The translations under genes and the position numbers were made by a program. A stretch of DNA of 31,197 nucleotides from JADHLJ01 sp038118725 (GTDB lineage Bacteria > Pseudomonadota > Alphaproteobacteria > Thalassobaculales > Thalassobaculaceae). Every line of letters starts with the position of its first letter. Positions within the stretch are counted from its first letter, which is position 1. The stretch covers positions 1 through 31,197 of the forward strand of contig JAYOIK010000064.1 of the NCBI GenBank assembly GCA_038118725.1. Reading direction: 5' to 3'. This document shows, piece after piece, positions 24,195 to 31,197 of this stretch. The notes below the pieces were generated by a model. It did not search any database. It worked only from the letters and a program-made list of their open reading frames with translations, and had not been told where the DNA came from.

Positions 24195-24824
24195 ATGGCC
24201 AAGGCGAATGAAACCCCACAGGAGGCTTTCTGGGCCGGGTCTTTCGGCGATGAGTATATCAACCGGAACCGAGACGCCGAGGCCTTGGCGGGACGGACAC
24301 ATCTCTGGTCGATGATCCTGGGCCGGGCCGGCGGCATCGGTTCGGCGGTGGAATTCGGCGCGAATATCGGGCTTAACATTCACGCGCTGCGCCGGTTGCT
24401 GCCCAAGGCCGAGCTTGCCGCGATCGAGATCAATGCCGAGGCCGTGGCGGCGCTGCGCCGGATTGACGGGCTTGCCGTGCATCACGGCTCGATCCTGGAG
24501 CCTCAAGTCGACCGCCGCCGCGACATCGCGTTCACCGTGGGCGTGCTGATACACATCAACCCCGACGCGCTGCCGGCGGTTTACGACAACCTGCACGCCG
24601 CCAGCGATCGCTATGTCATGGTCGCGGAGTATTATAATCCGAGCCCGGTCACGATCCCGTATCGGGGCCATGGCGACCGGCTGTTCAAGCGGGATTTCGC
24701 GGGCGAGATGCTCGATCGGCACGCGGATCTGCGTCTTGTCGACTACGGTTTTTGCTATCATCGGGACGCGCATTTCCCGATGGACGATATTACCTGGTTT
24801 TTGATGGAGAAGGTCGGCTCGTAG
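24195..24824 (+). CDS. pseudaminic acid biosynthesis-associated methylase
   Basis: A 209-residue class I SAM methyltransferase of the type found beside pseudaminic acid genes. It opens with the recognisable ETPQEAFWAGSFGDEYINRN. SAM motif I is VEFGANIGLN (residues 52-61), followed by AAIEINAEAVAALRRI. The family's HRDAHFPMDDITWFLMEK end is present. It may methylate the nonulosonic acid or a derivative, but its substrate is not established. GGGGGAG overlaps the previous stop and serves as ribosome site; the ATG is 3 bp after that stop, so it is coupled to the cytidylyltransferase. Confidence 0.9.
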   Translation: MAKANETPQEAFWAGSFGDEYINRNRDAEALAGRTHLWSMILGRAGGIGSAVEFGANIGLNIHALRRLLPKAELAAIEINAEAVAALRRIDGLAVHHGSILEPQVDRRRDIAFTVGVLIHINPDALPAVYDNLHAASDRYVMVAEYYNPSPVTIPYRGHGDRLFKRDFAGEMLDRHADLRLVDYGFCYHRDAHFPMDDITWFLMEKVGS

Positions 24825-24839
24825 AGGCGCGAGAGCGGT

Positions 24840-24882
24840 GACTGGCGCGCCTTGGCCTTGAATCGACCGCCGCGCGCCAGTC
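24840..24882. other. inverted repeat, 11-bp stem
   Basis: GACTGGCGCGC (24840-24850) is a perfect reverse complement of GCGCGCCAGTC (24872-24882), with a 21-nt loop. It lies 15 bp after the stop of the methylase gene, between two convergent genes. There is no T-run, so it is not a classic intrinsic terminator, but it could stabilise mRNA ends or end transcription on both strands. Confidence 0.75.
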
Positions 24883-24925
24883 CGGCTGGGCCGTCTGATT
24901 TGGGGGGCAGAGGGTGGCCCAGCCG
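24883..24925. other. inverted repeat, 10-bp stem
   Basis: CGGCTGGGCC (24883-24892) pairs perfectly with GGCCCAGCCG (24916-24925) around a 23-nt loop containing a G6 run. It begins immediately after the preceding inverted repeat, giving two abutting hairpins of equal total length (43 bp each) in the convergent intergenic region. Confidence 0.75.
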
Positions 24926-25023
24926 ATCCGCCGATGCGCTAACATTCAGATGGTAACGCGCGGCTTGAATTCAAGAGTGTGTGGGGAGACCAAAGTCAGA
25001 TCGCGCCGTGGTGGAGCGGTTTG

Positions 25024-26298
25024 TCAGACCTCTCGGCCGAGTAGATTATCCTCGTAGGGAAAACTCGTTAGCCGCGCGATACCTGTTTCGGTCACCAGCA
25101 CCTGTTCATCGAGCTTGACCCCTTCATGGCCTCCGACCTCGCCGATATAGCTCTCGACGCAGAAGCACATGCCGGGCTCGAGAACACCGTCGGTGCCGTA
25201 GCCGTCGAACTGATCGAAATGCACGATCCTGGGGAACTCGTCGCACATGCCGACGCCGTGATAGAGCGAGCCGTAGCGTAGCGTCATGCACGATTCCGGC
25301 ACCGTCCAGGCGATCTCCGAAAGTTCGCGAAAGCTCATCCCCGGTTTCATGTTGGCGAGATTGGTCTCGATCTGTTCGACCGAAAGGCGGTAGAGCCGGC
25401 GTTGCTCGTCACTCGGCTTGCCGGGGCCGCAGAACAGGCTTCGCGAGAGGTCGGCGCACATCCCGAACGGGCCGGCCAGATCGGTGTCGTAGCTGACCAA
25501 TTCGCCGGCGCGAACCACCCGGTCCGAGGATTCCTGAAACCAGGGACAGGTCCGGTCGCCCGAGGCGAGGAGGCGGGTTTCGATCCATTCTCCGCCCATC
25601 GCGATATTGACCTCGTGCAGCTTCGACCATATCTGGTTCTCCGTGGCGCCGGGCCGGACCGCGTCATGCATCGCGGCCATGCCGGCCTCGCAGACCGTGA
25701 TCGCGTGGTTCATGCAGGCGATCTCGTCGGGTGACTTGATCTCCCGCGCCAGTTCCATCAACGGCATGCCCTCGTCGACGGACACGCCCAGCGTCGCGAG
25801 CTCGCTAACCCGGAGCGGGTTGATCACGTCCGCCAGCAAGCGGGTGTTGCCTCCGCCATGAGCCTTGACCAGATCGGCGATCTCCGCCGCCCATTCCCTG
25901 GCGCTTTCGCGATAGCGTTGGCCACCTCCGAAGAAATACCAGGGCTTGGTCGGGCGGATCTCGTCGACGGCTTCCAGCCCGGCATTCAGATGATCGGCGT
26001 TCTTGTATTCGAACAACACGATCGGCCCCTCGGTCGGGATGAAGCAGTACCGGGCCGCGTTATGCATGGTCCAGACCGTCATGTTGCGGCTGCCGGTGGC
26101 GTATCGGATGTTGATCGGGTCGTAGAGCACGATACCGGCGACATCGGCCCGGCGGAGCTTTTCGCGCACCCGTTCAAGTCTGTAGCGGCGCATGCGCGTC
26201 ATGTCGGGCTGATAGCCGTGGGAATCGTCCAGGGTCGGTGACGGCGCGTAGCGCGCGGCGAGCTCTAGCGAGTGGGCGTGGGCGGGATCGGCGGTCAT
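25024..26298 (-). CDS. DddP-like M24 family protein (possible DMSP lyase)
   Basis: A 424-residue pita-bread-fold protein of the M24 (creatinase/aminopeptidase) superfamily, closest by recall to DddP, which cleaves dimethylsulfoniopropionate to DMS and acrylate. DddP-like blocks are DPINIRYATGSRNMTVWTMH, GGEWIETRLLASG, SYDTDLAGPFGMCADLSRS, and YHGVGMCDEFP. Metal ligands fall at Asp271, Asp273, Asp283, His347 and Glu382. Tyr342 and Asp353 match the catalytic-site Tyr and Asp recalled for DddP. The last ligand motif reads KLDEQVL where the family has KLEDQVL, so the ligand Glu is Asp397 or Glu398. The start ATG has a weak ribosome site. A different M24 substrate remains possible. Confidence 0.8.
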   Translation of the reverse strand: MTADPAHAHSLELAARYAPSPTLDDSHGYQPDMTRMRRYRLERVREKLRRADVAGIVLYDPINIRYATGSRNMTVWTMHNAARYCFIPTEGPIVLFEYKNADHLNAGLEAVDEIRPTKPWYFFGGGQRYRESAREWAAEIADLVKAHGGGNTRLLADVINPLRVSELATLGVSVDEGMPLMELAREIKSPDEIACMNHAITVCEAGMAAMHDAVRPGATENQIWSKLHEVNIAMGGEWIETRLLASGDRTCPWFQESSDRVVRAGELVSYDTDLAGPFGMCADLSRSLFCGPGKPSDEQRRLYRLSVEQIETNLANMKPGMSFRELSEIAWTVPESCMTLRYGSLYHGVGMCDEFPRIVHFDQFDGYGTDGVLEPGMCFCVESYIGEVGGHEGVKLDEQVLVTETGIARLTSFPYEDNLLGREV

Positions 26299-26501
26299 GA
26301 GGGTCCGGGCCAGTCTGTCTATCGGAACGCTATCCTGCGCTCACCGGCGTGGGGGGCTCTACCCTGAAACCGCCACCCGCCCCGGATTGGATGGCGCGAC
26401 GGGGACAGGTTGGTGGTTTTTTGGTGCCGCCGAGCCTCGCGCAAGGAGTTTGGGGTCGGAGACATCTCGCGTTACACTGGAGACGAGATGGGAAACACGC
26501 C

Positions 26502-26507
26502 AGGAGG
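26502..26507 (+). promoter_or_regulatory. Shine-Dalgarno for the PhyH gene
   Basis: AGGAGG is placed 6 nt before ATG 26514, a near-ideal ribosome site. It decides the start of the dioxygenase gene against the longer open frame beginning at 26349, whose extra 55 residues look non-coding. Confidence 0.75.
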
Positions 26508-26513
26508 CCCGCC

Positions 26514-27272
26514 ATGCTGACCGAGGCTCAGGTCGCGCAGTATCACGAAGACGGTTATGTCATCCCGGATTTTGTCATGCCGGATGACGTCATCGAATCC
26601 ATTCAGACGCGGCACGCGGCGCTCCTGGAAAAGCATCCGGAGTTCCGGGACTATTGCCCGGCGATCCTGCAATATGACGAGGGCTTCGCGGATTATTGCC
26701 GTAACGACGAGATCCTGGACATGGTCGAACAGGTTATCGGTCCGGATATCGCGCTCTGGAATTCGAGCTTTTTCGCCAAACCCGCCGGTAACGGCAAGGC
26801 GACGCCCTGGCATCAGGACGGCGAGTATTGGCCGATCCGGCCCTTGGCCACCTGCACCGTCTGGCTGGCGGTTGACGACGCGACGCCGGAAAACGGCTGC
26901 CTCAGGATCATCAAGGGCAGCCACAAGAACAAGGATTTGCTCAAGCATGAGACCAATCCGAGCGATAATCTGACCCTGAACCAGGAACTGCTCAAAACCG
27001 AGTATGACGAGTCCAAGGCCGTGGACCTGGTTCTGAAACGCGGCCAGATTTCCCTGCATGACGTGTTTCTGGTGCATGGCTCGGAGCCGAATACCTCACC
27101 GAACCCGCGTCGCGGCATGACCATGCGCTTCATGCCCACCACAAGTGTCTTCGACCATCAACTGGCGCGCGAGCAGTATAAAAATATGCGGGTGCCCGAC
27201 CACTCGGAGCGCCGGATCTACCACATGCGCGGCGTTGATCGATCGGGGCGGAACACGCTGATTTATCAATAG
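26514..27272 (+). CDS. phytanoyl-CoA dioxygenase family protein (PhyH)
   Basis: A 252-residue Fe(II)/2-oxoglutarate oxygenase. It starts with the family pattern EAQVAQYHEDGYVIPDFVMP. The facial triad is His100 and Asp102 in PWHQDGEYW and the distal His188 in LHDVFLVHGS. The 2-oxoglutarate-binding arginine is likely Arg199 or Arg200 in NPRRGMTMRF. Members hydroxylate small molecules such as fatty acyl-CoAs, ectoine or halogenated acids; no substrate can be read here. It is divergent from the DddP-like gene, with 215 bp between starts, and converges on the lyase gene 21 bp downstream. Confidence 0.9.
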   Translation: MLTEAQVAQYHEDGYVIPDFVMPDDVIESIQTRHAALLEKHPEFRDYCPAILQYDEGFADYCRNDEILDMVEQVIGPDIALWNSSFFAKPAGNGKATPWHQDGEYWPIRPLATCTVWLAVDDATPENGCLRIIKGSHKNKDLLKHETNPSDNLTLNQELLKTEYDESKAVDLVLKRGQISLHDVFLVHGSEPNTSPNPRRGMTMRFMPTTSVFDHQLAREQYKNMRVPDHSERRIYHMRGVDRSGRNTLIYQ

Positions 27273-27293
27273 GTTTTGCCAGGCGTCGCCGGC

Positions 27294-28667
27294 CTAACCG
27301 GTTGCCGCCGCCGTTTCCATGATCCGAGCCGCCAGGTCTCGGGCTCGCGCCGCCTGTTCCTCGGCCATGCGCGCGCAAAGACCTGTGTATTGCGTCGGGT
27401 CGAGCATGACGTCGATCTGATCAGCCGAAAGATGCGCGGTGAAACGCGGGTCGGCGGCGAGAAGATCACTGAAACCGCCGCCGAGACTGGCGGCCTGGGC
27501 GGCGTCGTAAATGATGTCATGAGCCTCCTGGCGGCCCACATGCTCGCCCAATGCCAGCATGATCGGCTCGGCCATGATAAGCCCGTCGGTCAGATCGAGG
27601 TTGGCGCGCATCCGCTCGGGCTTCAGCACCAGTCCCTCGGCCAGGATGCGGACCCGCTCCAGGGTATCGCCGAGGAGGCCGCAGACTTGGTTTTGCGCGT
27701 GCCGGATCATCAGGGATGTCTGCCGGTTCGCCTCGTGCTCGGTCATCACCGTTTCCAGCGCCAGCGGCACCATCGCGCGGATCTGGGCCGCATAGGCCAT
27801 GATGTCCTGGCTCATATGCGGGTTGCGCTTCTGAGGCATGGTGCTGCTCCCGACGGTGCCGGGGGAAATCGGCTCCTCGACCTCGCCGAATTCCTGCTTC
27901 ATGCCCGTATAGATCTCGTTGGCGAATTTGCCGCAGCTGGAGGCCAAGAGGGCCAGGAGCATGATGTGCTCGGCCATGTGATCCATGATGCTGCGCGCGG
28001 GAACGGCCATGGGTTTCATGTCCAGATGCCTGGCCATGCGCGCTTGAACCTCCAGGCCTTCATCGCCGAAGGACGCGACAGTGCCGGCGGCGCCGCCGAG
28101 AAGCGCCTGGAAAACCCGGGGCTCGCACTCACGCAGCCGCTCCACGTGTCGGGCGAACTCGTCGATCCAGATCGCCACCTTCAGGCCATAGGTCGCGGGT
28201 ACCGCGTGCTGGCCATGGGTGCGGCCGGGTAGGGCCATGTCCTTGGACCGCTCGGCCAGATCGGCCAAGGGACCAAGGATCGCCGCGATCTGCCGCAGGA
28301 AAACCCGATGGACCTTGCGAAGCTGTAGGAGGTCGCCGGTCTGGGTGATGTTCTGGGTGGTCGCGCCCCAATGGACATAGTTTCCGGCGTCCCCGTCGCA
28401 GATCCGCGCCAGCTCCCAGACCAGGGGCACGAGGGTGTGGCCGGTCCGGGTGAACCCTTCCGTCAAACGATCTCGATCAAAGAGCGTTAGATCGCATTTG
28501 GAGGTGATCTCCTCCGCCGCTTCGGGTGGGATCATGCCCAGTTCCGCCTCGGCCTTGGCCAGCGCCGCCTCGACATCGAGCCAGGCTTGCCAGCGCGCGT
28601 CCAGGGTAAGCAATGCGTTGACGCCCGGATCGGGCACGCGGTGCGAGGTTGGGTTGTCCTTGGTCAT
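27294..28667 (-). CDS. fumarase/aspartase-superfamily lyase (adenylosuccinate lyase or carboxymuconate cycloisomerase type)
   Basis: A 457-residue class II fumarase-superfamily enzyme, all alpha-helical and acting as a homotetramer. Conserved regions are HWGATTQN (residues 99-106), RTHGQHA (149-155, with the catalytic-base-region histidine), and the signature GSSTMPQKRNP (273-283), which carries the catalytic-loop serine. These motifs fit PurB and PcaB-like enzymes; the location beside MaoC, PhyH and an epoxide hydrolase points to a catabolic lyase rather than housekeeping PurB, which is inference. ATG 28667 has GGAG about 10 nt upstream. The longer frame to 28763 is unlikely. It lies 130 bp downstream of the MaoC gene on the same strand. 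Confidence 0.88.
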   Translation of the reverse strand: MTKDNPTSHRVPDPGVNALLTLDARWQAWLDVEAALAKAEAELGMIPPEAAEEITSKCDLTLFDRDRLTEGFTRTGHTLVPLVWELARICDGDAGNYVHWGATTQNITQTGDLLQLRKVHRVFLRQIAAILGPLADLAERSKDMALPGRTHGQHAVPATYGLKVAIWIDEFARHVERLRECEPRVFQALLGGAAGTVASFGDEGLEVQARMARHLDMKPMAVPARSIMDHMAEHIMLLALLASSCGKFANEIYTGMKQEFGEVEEPISPGTVGSSTMPQKRNPHMSQDIMAYAAQIRAMVPLALETVMTEHEANRQTSLMIRHAQNQVCGLLGDTLERVRILAEGLVLKPERMRANLDLTDGLIMAEPIMLALGEHVGRQEAHDIIYDAAQAASLGGGFSDLLAADPRFTAHLSADQIDVMLDPTQYTGLCARMAEEQAARARDLAARIMETAAATG

Positions 28668-28797
28668 GGCGGAGCGACTCCATTGGGGGCTTGATGCATT
28701 TACTGAACCGGCGGTTTGCGCGGATGCCGTGGCATTGGGTGATCTAGAAGGAATTGGGTGCAACCGAAAAGGCTCGCGCCCTGGCGCGCGAAGTTGC

Positions 28798-29268
28798 CTA
28801 GTCCTTGTGCGGATGGCGTTTGCGCAGCAGCAGGCGGATCTTTCCGTCCATGCAGAGCTCGTCGCGTTGGTTGTGGACGGTCGCGCGAAGCACGATCACG
28901 CCGGTGCTCCGGTTCGGTTCCAACGCGATGGTCTCGAGTTGGGGGTAGGTTGTATCGCCGCGGAACACGGGTTTGCCGAAATTCGCCTCGATACCGACGA
29001 TGCCCATGATGGAATCCTCGACCAGGAACGGGAAGTCGCCTGCGCCCGGCGCCGCTTGGATGAGGACGTGCATGCCATGGGCCAGCAGGTCGGGATAGCC
29101 ATGCGCCTTGCAGAACTCAACGTCATAGTGGATCGGGTGGTTGTCACCGCTCGCCGCCTGGAACGCGGCGAAGATGCCCGAGGTCTGGGTCCGCGAGGCG
29201 ATATAGAAAGTCTCGCCGATCTCGAAATCCTCGAAATAGCGTTGGTCCTTGAACTTACGGCGTTCCAT
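28798..29268 (-). CDS. MaoC-like dehydratase (hot-dog fold)
   Basis: A 156-residue protein of the MaoC/(R)-specific enoyl-CoA hydratase family. The hydratase motif ASGDNHPIHYDVEFCKAHGY places the catalytic Asp42 and His47. DLLAHGMHVLIQAAPG and GIEANFGKPVFRGDT follow in the usual order. Relatives hydrate enoyl-CoAs or mesaconyl-type CoA esters. ATG 29268 has GGGAG about 9 nt upstream. It is the first gene before the lyase on the minus strand and is divergent from the epoxide hydrolase, with 173 bp between them, probably holding both promoters. Specific CoA substrate unknown. Confidence 0.9.
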   Translation of the reverse strand: MERRKFKDQRYFEDFEIGETFYIASRTQTSGIFAAFQAASGDNHPIHYDVEFCKAHGYPDLLAHGMHVLIQAAPGAGDFPFLVEDSIMGIVGIEANFGKPVFRGDTTYPQLETIALEPNRSTGVIVLRATVHNQRDELCMDGKIRLLLRKRHPHKD

Positions 29269-29441
29269 CCCTGGGCTCCCGGCTGCTTGATGTATCCGGC
29301 GCCCATAGAAAAGCTTGCCGCGTCGTCGCGCAATCCCGAACGCGATGAAACCATGCTAGGGCTGGGCAAAGGCGGTCTTCCGGCTGGGAGTGGGGACGGG
29401 CGCTAGGCTATCATCGCGCGTGAAACAGTGCCGGAATCACC

Positions 29442-30575
29442 ATGACCGAGATCAGGCCTTTCAGAATCTCCATACCGGATTCGGACCTTGACGACCTGCG
29501 ACGTCGGATCAAGGCGACCCGGTGGCCGGATGCCGAGGTCGTCGAGGATTGGTCCCAGGGCGTGCCGCTTTCCTATGTTCGCGAGGTCGCGGATTACTGG
29601 GCAGACGGCTACGACTGGCGGCGAGCCGAGGCGGCGCTCAACCGGTTCCCGCAGTTCACCACCGAGATCGATGGCGTCGACATTCACTTCATCCACCAGA
29701 TCTCGCCCGAGGCGGATGCCTTCCCCGTGGTCATGACCCATGGCTGGCCCGGCTCGGTGGTTGAGTTTCACAAGGTAATCGAGCCGTTGGCGGACCCGGC
29801 GGTTCATGGTGGTCTCGCGGGGCAGGCTCTTCATCTGGTTTGCCCGACACTCCCCGGTTATGGATTTTCCGGAAAACCGACGGCGGCGGGCTGGGGGATC
29901 GAGAAGATCGCCGAGGTTTGGGCGGTGCTCATGGATCGGCTCGGCTACCGGCGCTTTGGCGCCCAGGGCGGTGACTGGGGCGCGGCGGTGGCCACCCAGA
30001 TCGGGCGAAACGGCGGCGCCTGCGCCGGTATTCACCTGAACATGCCGATCGGCGCGCCCACCAAGGCCGCGCGCGAGAACCCGACCGCCGAGGACCGGGA
30101 CGCGCTGGCCGCGTTCAAATACTACCAGGACTGGGATTCCGGATATTCGAAACAACAGGCCACGCGGCCTCAGACCCTCGGCTATGCCTTGACCGATTCG
30201 CCGGTCGGGCAGATGGCGTGGATTCTCGAGAAATTCTGGGCTTGGACGGATTGTGACGGCCATCCCGAGAACGCTCTTGGCCGCGATGAGATGCTGGACA
30301 ATATCATGCTCTATTGGCTGACCGGCTCGGCGGCATCCTCGGCGCGGCTCTACTGGGAGAGTTTCGGGAAGAGCCGCGGCAAGGCCAAGGTCGAGGTACC
30401 GACCGGCGTCGCCGCGTTTCCCAAGGAGATCTTGAGGATGCCGCGGGAGTGGTGCGAGGATCACTACAACATCATCCACTGGACCAAAATGGATCGCGGT
30501 GGCCATTTCGCGGCTCTTGAACAGCCCGAGGCCTTCACGACGGATATCAGGGCGTTCTTCGCGACCATTCGGTGA
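29442..30575 (+). CDS. epoxide hydrolase (EHN-type alpha/beta hydrolase)
   Basis: A 377-residue microsomal-type epoxide hydrolase homolog. The N-terminal EHN domain (about residues 1-95) starts IRPFRISIPDSDLDDLRRRI. The oxyanion segment is HGWPGS (100-105). The nucleophile is Asp178 in GGDWGAAV. A likely acid tyrosine is Tyr304 (ARLYWES), and the charge-relay acid and base are Glu329 (FPKEI) and His355 (GGHFAALEQP). It converts epoxides to diols, but the natural substrate is unknown. The ATG at 29442 lies in a weak ribosome context. It is followed 32 bp later by an unknown gene on the same strand. Confidence 0.92.
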   Translation: MTEIRPFRISIPDSDLDDLRRRIKATRWPDAEVVEDWSQGVPLSYVREVADYWADGYDWRRAEAALNRFPQFTTEIDGVDIHFIHQISPEADAFPVVMTHGWPGSVVEFHKVIEPLADPAVHGGLAGQALHLVCPTLPGYGFSGKPTAAGWGIEKIAEVWAVLMDRLGYRRFGAQGGDWGAAVATQIGRNGGACAGIHLNMPIGAPTKAARENPTAEDRDALAAFKYYQDWDSGYSKQQATRPQTLGYALTDSPVGQMAWILEKFWAWTDCDGHPENALGRDEMLDNIMLYWLTGSAASSARLYWESFGKSRGKAKVEVPTGVAAFPKEILRMPREWCEDHYNIIHWTKMDRGGHFAALEQPEAFTTDIRAFFATIR

Positions 30576-30607
30576 ACGAAACGCAATCAGGAGACGGGGG
30601 GAGAGGC

Positions 30608-31197
30608 ATGGTCGGAACCGGCGTGCTGGCGGTCTGGAACAACCGGATCAAGGAAGACGAGGACAATTACGAGAATTGGTACCAGAACGAGCACCTGCCG
30701 GAGCGGCTCGGCGTGCCCGGTTTTATTCGTGGACGGCGGTACCAGGCGGTGGTCGGGGATCTCGAGTTTTTCACCTGGTACGAGGTGGCTTCCCCGGCGG
30801 TGTTGCGCTCCGAGCCCTACAAGAAGTGCCTCGCCAATCCCACGCCGTGGACTCAACGGATCATGTCCGGCACCTTCACCGACGCCAGCCGAACCGTGTG
30901 CCGACGCGAGGTGCTGGCCGGAGAGGTTTTCGGCGCGGCGGCGGTGGCGATAAGGTTCGCCGAGGCGCGAGACGCGGAGAGCGTGCGCGAGGCGATCAAG
31001 GGCTTGAGCGAGACCGCGAGCCTCGCGCGGGCCGAATTCTGGACCTCGGACGAGCAGCCCGGCGAGGGCGCGATGGCGGAGGAAGCGATCCGCGGCCCTG
31101 ATGCCAAGATCGCGTCATGTTTGTTGCTGGAGTTCCTCCGCGACCCGGACGCGATGGCCGCGGCCGATCGATTGAAGGCGGTTTTCGGCGACGGGAA
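30608..31197 (+). CDS. unknown protein, possible EthD-like dimeric alpha-beta barrel, cut by window end
   Basis: From ATG 30608 the frame is open to the last base, about 196 residues, with no stop, so the C-terminus is missing. GGGGGGAGAGG lies just upstream of the ATG. The opening GVLAVWNNRIKEDEDNYENW, then YQNEHLPERLGVPGFIRGRR, resembles stand-alone EthD/ABM-like proteins in alphaproteobacteria that are often annotated as hypothetical. It then repeats a similar half (about residues 110-190), suggesting two ferredoxin-like halves. Function unknown; the location behind the epoxide hydrolase suggests the same pathway. Confidence 0.7.
   Translation, partial: MVGTGVLAVWNNRIKEDEDNYENWYQNEHLPERLGVPGFIRGRRYQAVVGDLEFFTWYEVASPAVLRSEPYKKCLANPTPWTQRIMSGTFTDASRTVCRREVLAGEVFGAAAVAIRFAEARDAESVREAIKGLSETASLARAEFWTSDEQPGEGAMAEEAIRGPDAKIASCLLLEFLRDPDAMAAADRLKAVFGDG

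Noticed and set aside
24840..24925. Classic Rho-independent terminators
   Set aside because: Neither hairpin is followed by a T-run on either strand, so they are listed only as inverted repeats.

Overview
The window is a 31.2 kb, GC-rich, tightly packed piece of a bacterial chromosome, most likely from an alphaproteobacterium (Rhodospirillales-like). The signs are the GC-rich codon use, many GTG and TTG starts, an alphaproteobacterial PAS_5 protein, TPR glycosyltransferases fused to a GT9-like domain, and a DddP-family protein, which is mostly a marine trait. A 100-N scaffold gap at 14055-14154 suggests a draft or metagenome assembly. No phage, insertion sequence or CRISPR array is seen, and no stretch over about 215 bp lacks a gene.

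Layout. (1) 1-4.7 kb: tRNA-Ser(GGA), a small membrane protein, a 15-bp tandem repeat, an S49 (SppA-like) peptidase, then a tight run of ferredoxin reductase, glycine-oxidase-like FAD enzyme and GNAT. (2) 4.8-10.9 kb: PAS_5 protein, ChaC-type gamma-glutamylcyclotransferase, small membrane proteins, two envelope glycosyltransferases (GT9 and GT4), an alpha/beta hydrolase and two TPR proteins. (3) 11.0-16.2 kb: two translationally coupled paralogous TIGR04372-type glycosyltransferases, a sugar-type methyltransferase crossing the N gap, a frameshifted sulfite-oxidase-like gene and an AAC(6')-like GNAT. (4) 16.2-24.8 kb: a pseudaminic (nonulosonic) acid locus. The minus-strand operon is pseI plus two large TPR-glycosyltransferases with overlapping stops and starts; the divergent plus-strand operon is pseG, an LLM flavoprotein, an spsF/pseF-type cytidylyltransferase and a pseudaminic-acid-associated methylase. 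(5) 25.0-31.2 kb: a catabolic-looking set with a DddP-like M24 protein, PhyH dioxygenase, fumarase-superfamily lyase, MaoC hydratase, epoxide hydrolase and an unknown protein cut by the window end.

How the genes may work together. PseG and PseI perform consecutive late steps of CMP-pseudaminate synthesis and the SpsF-like enzyme would activate the sugar. The TPR-glycosyltransferases coupled to pseI are good candidates for the transferases that place it on flagellin or another surface protein, as FlmG does in Caulobacter. PseB, PseC and PseH are not in the window, so the pathway is incomplete here.

The most notable observations are: FlmG-like paralogs coupled to pseI; a DddP-like protein that keeps nearly all the active-site residues I can recall but has a D/E swap at the last metal-ligand motif; contig ends at the N gap that share an exact 9-bp overlap restoring an intact methyltransferase; and a one-base loss in a C4 run that breaks the sulfite-oxidase-like gene.
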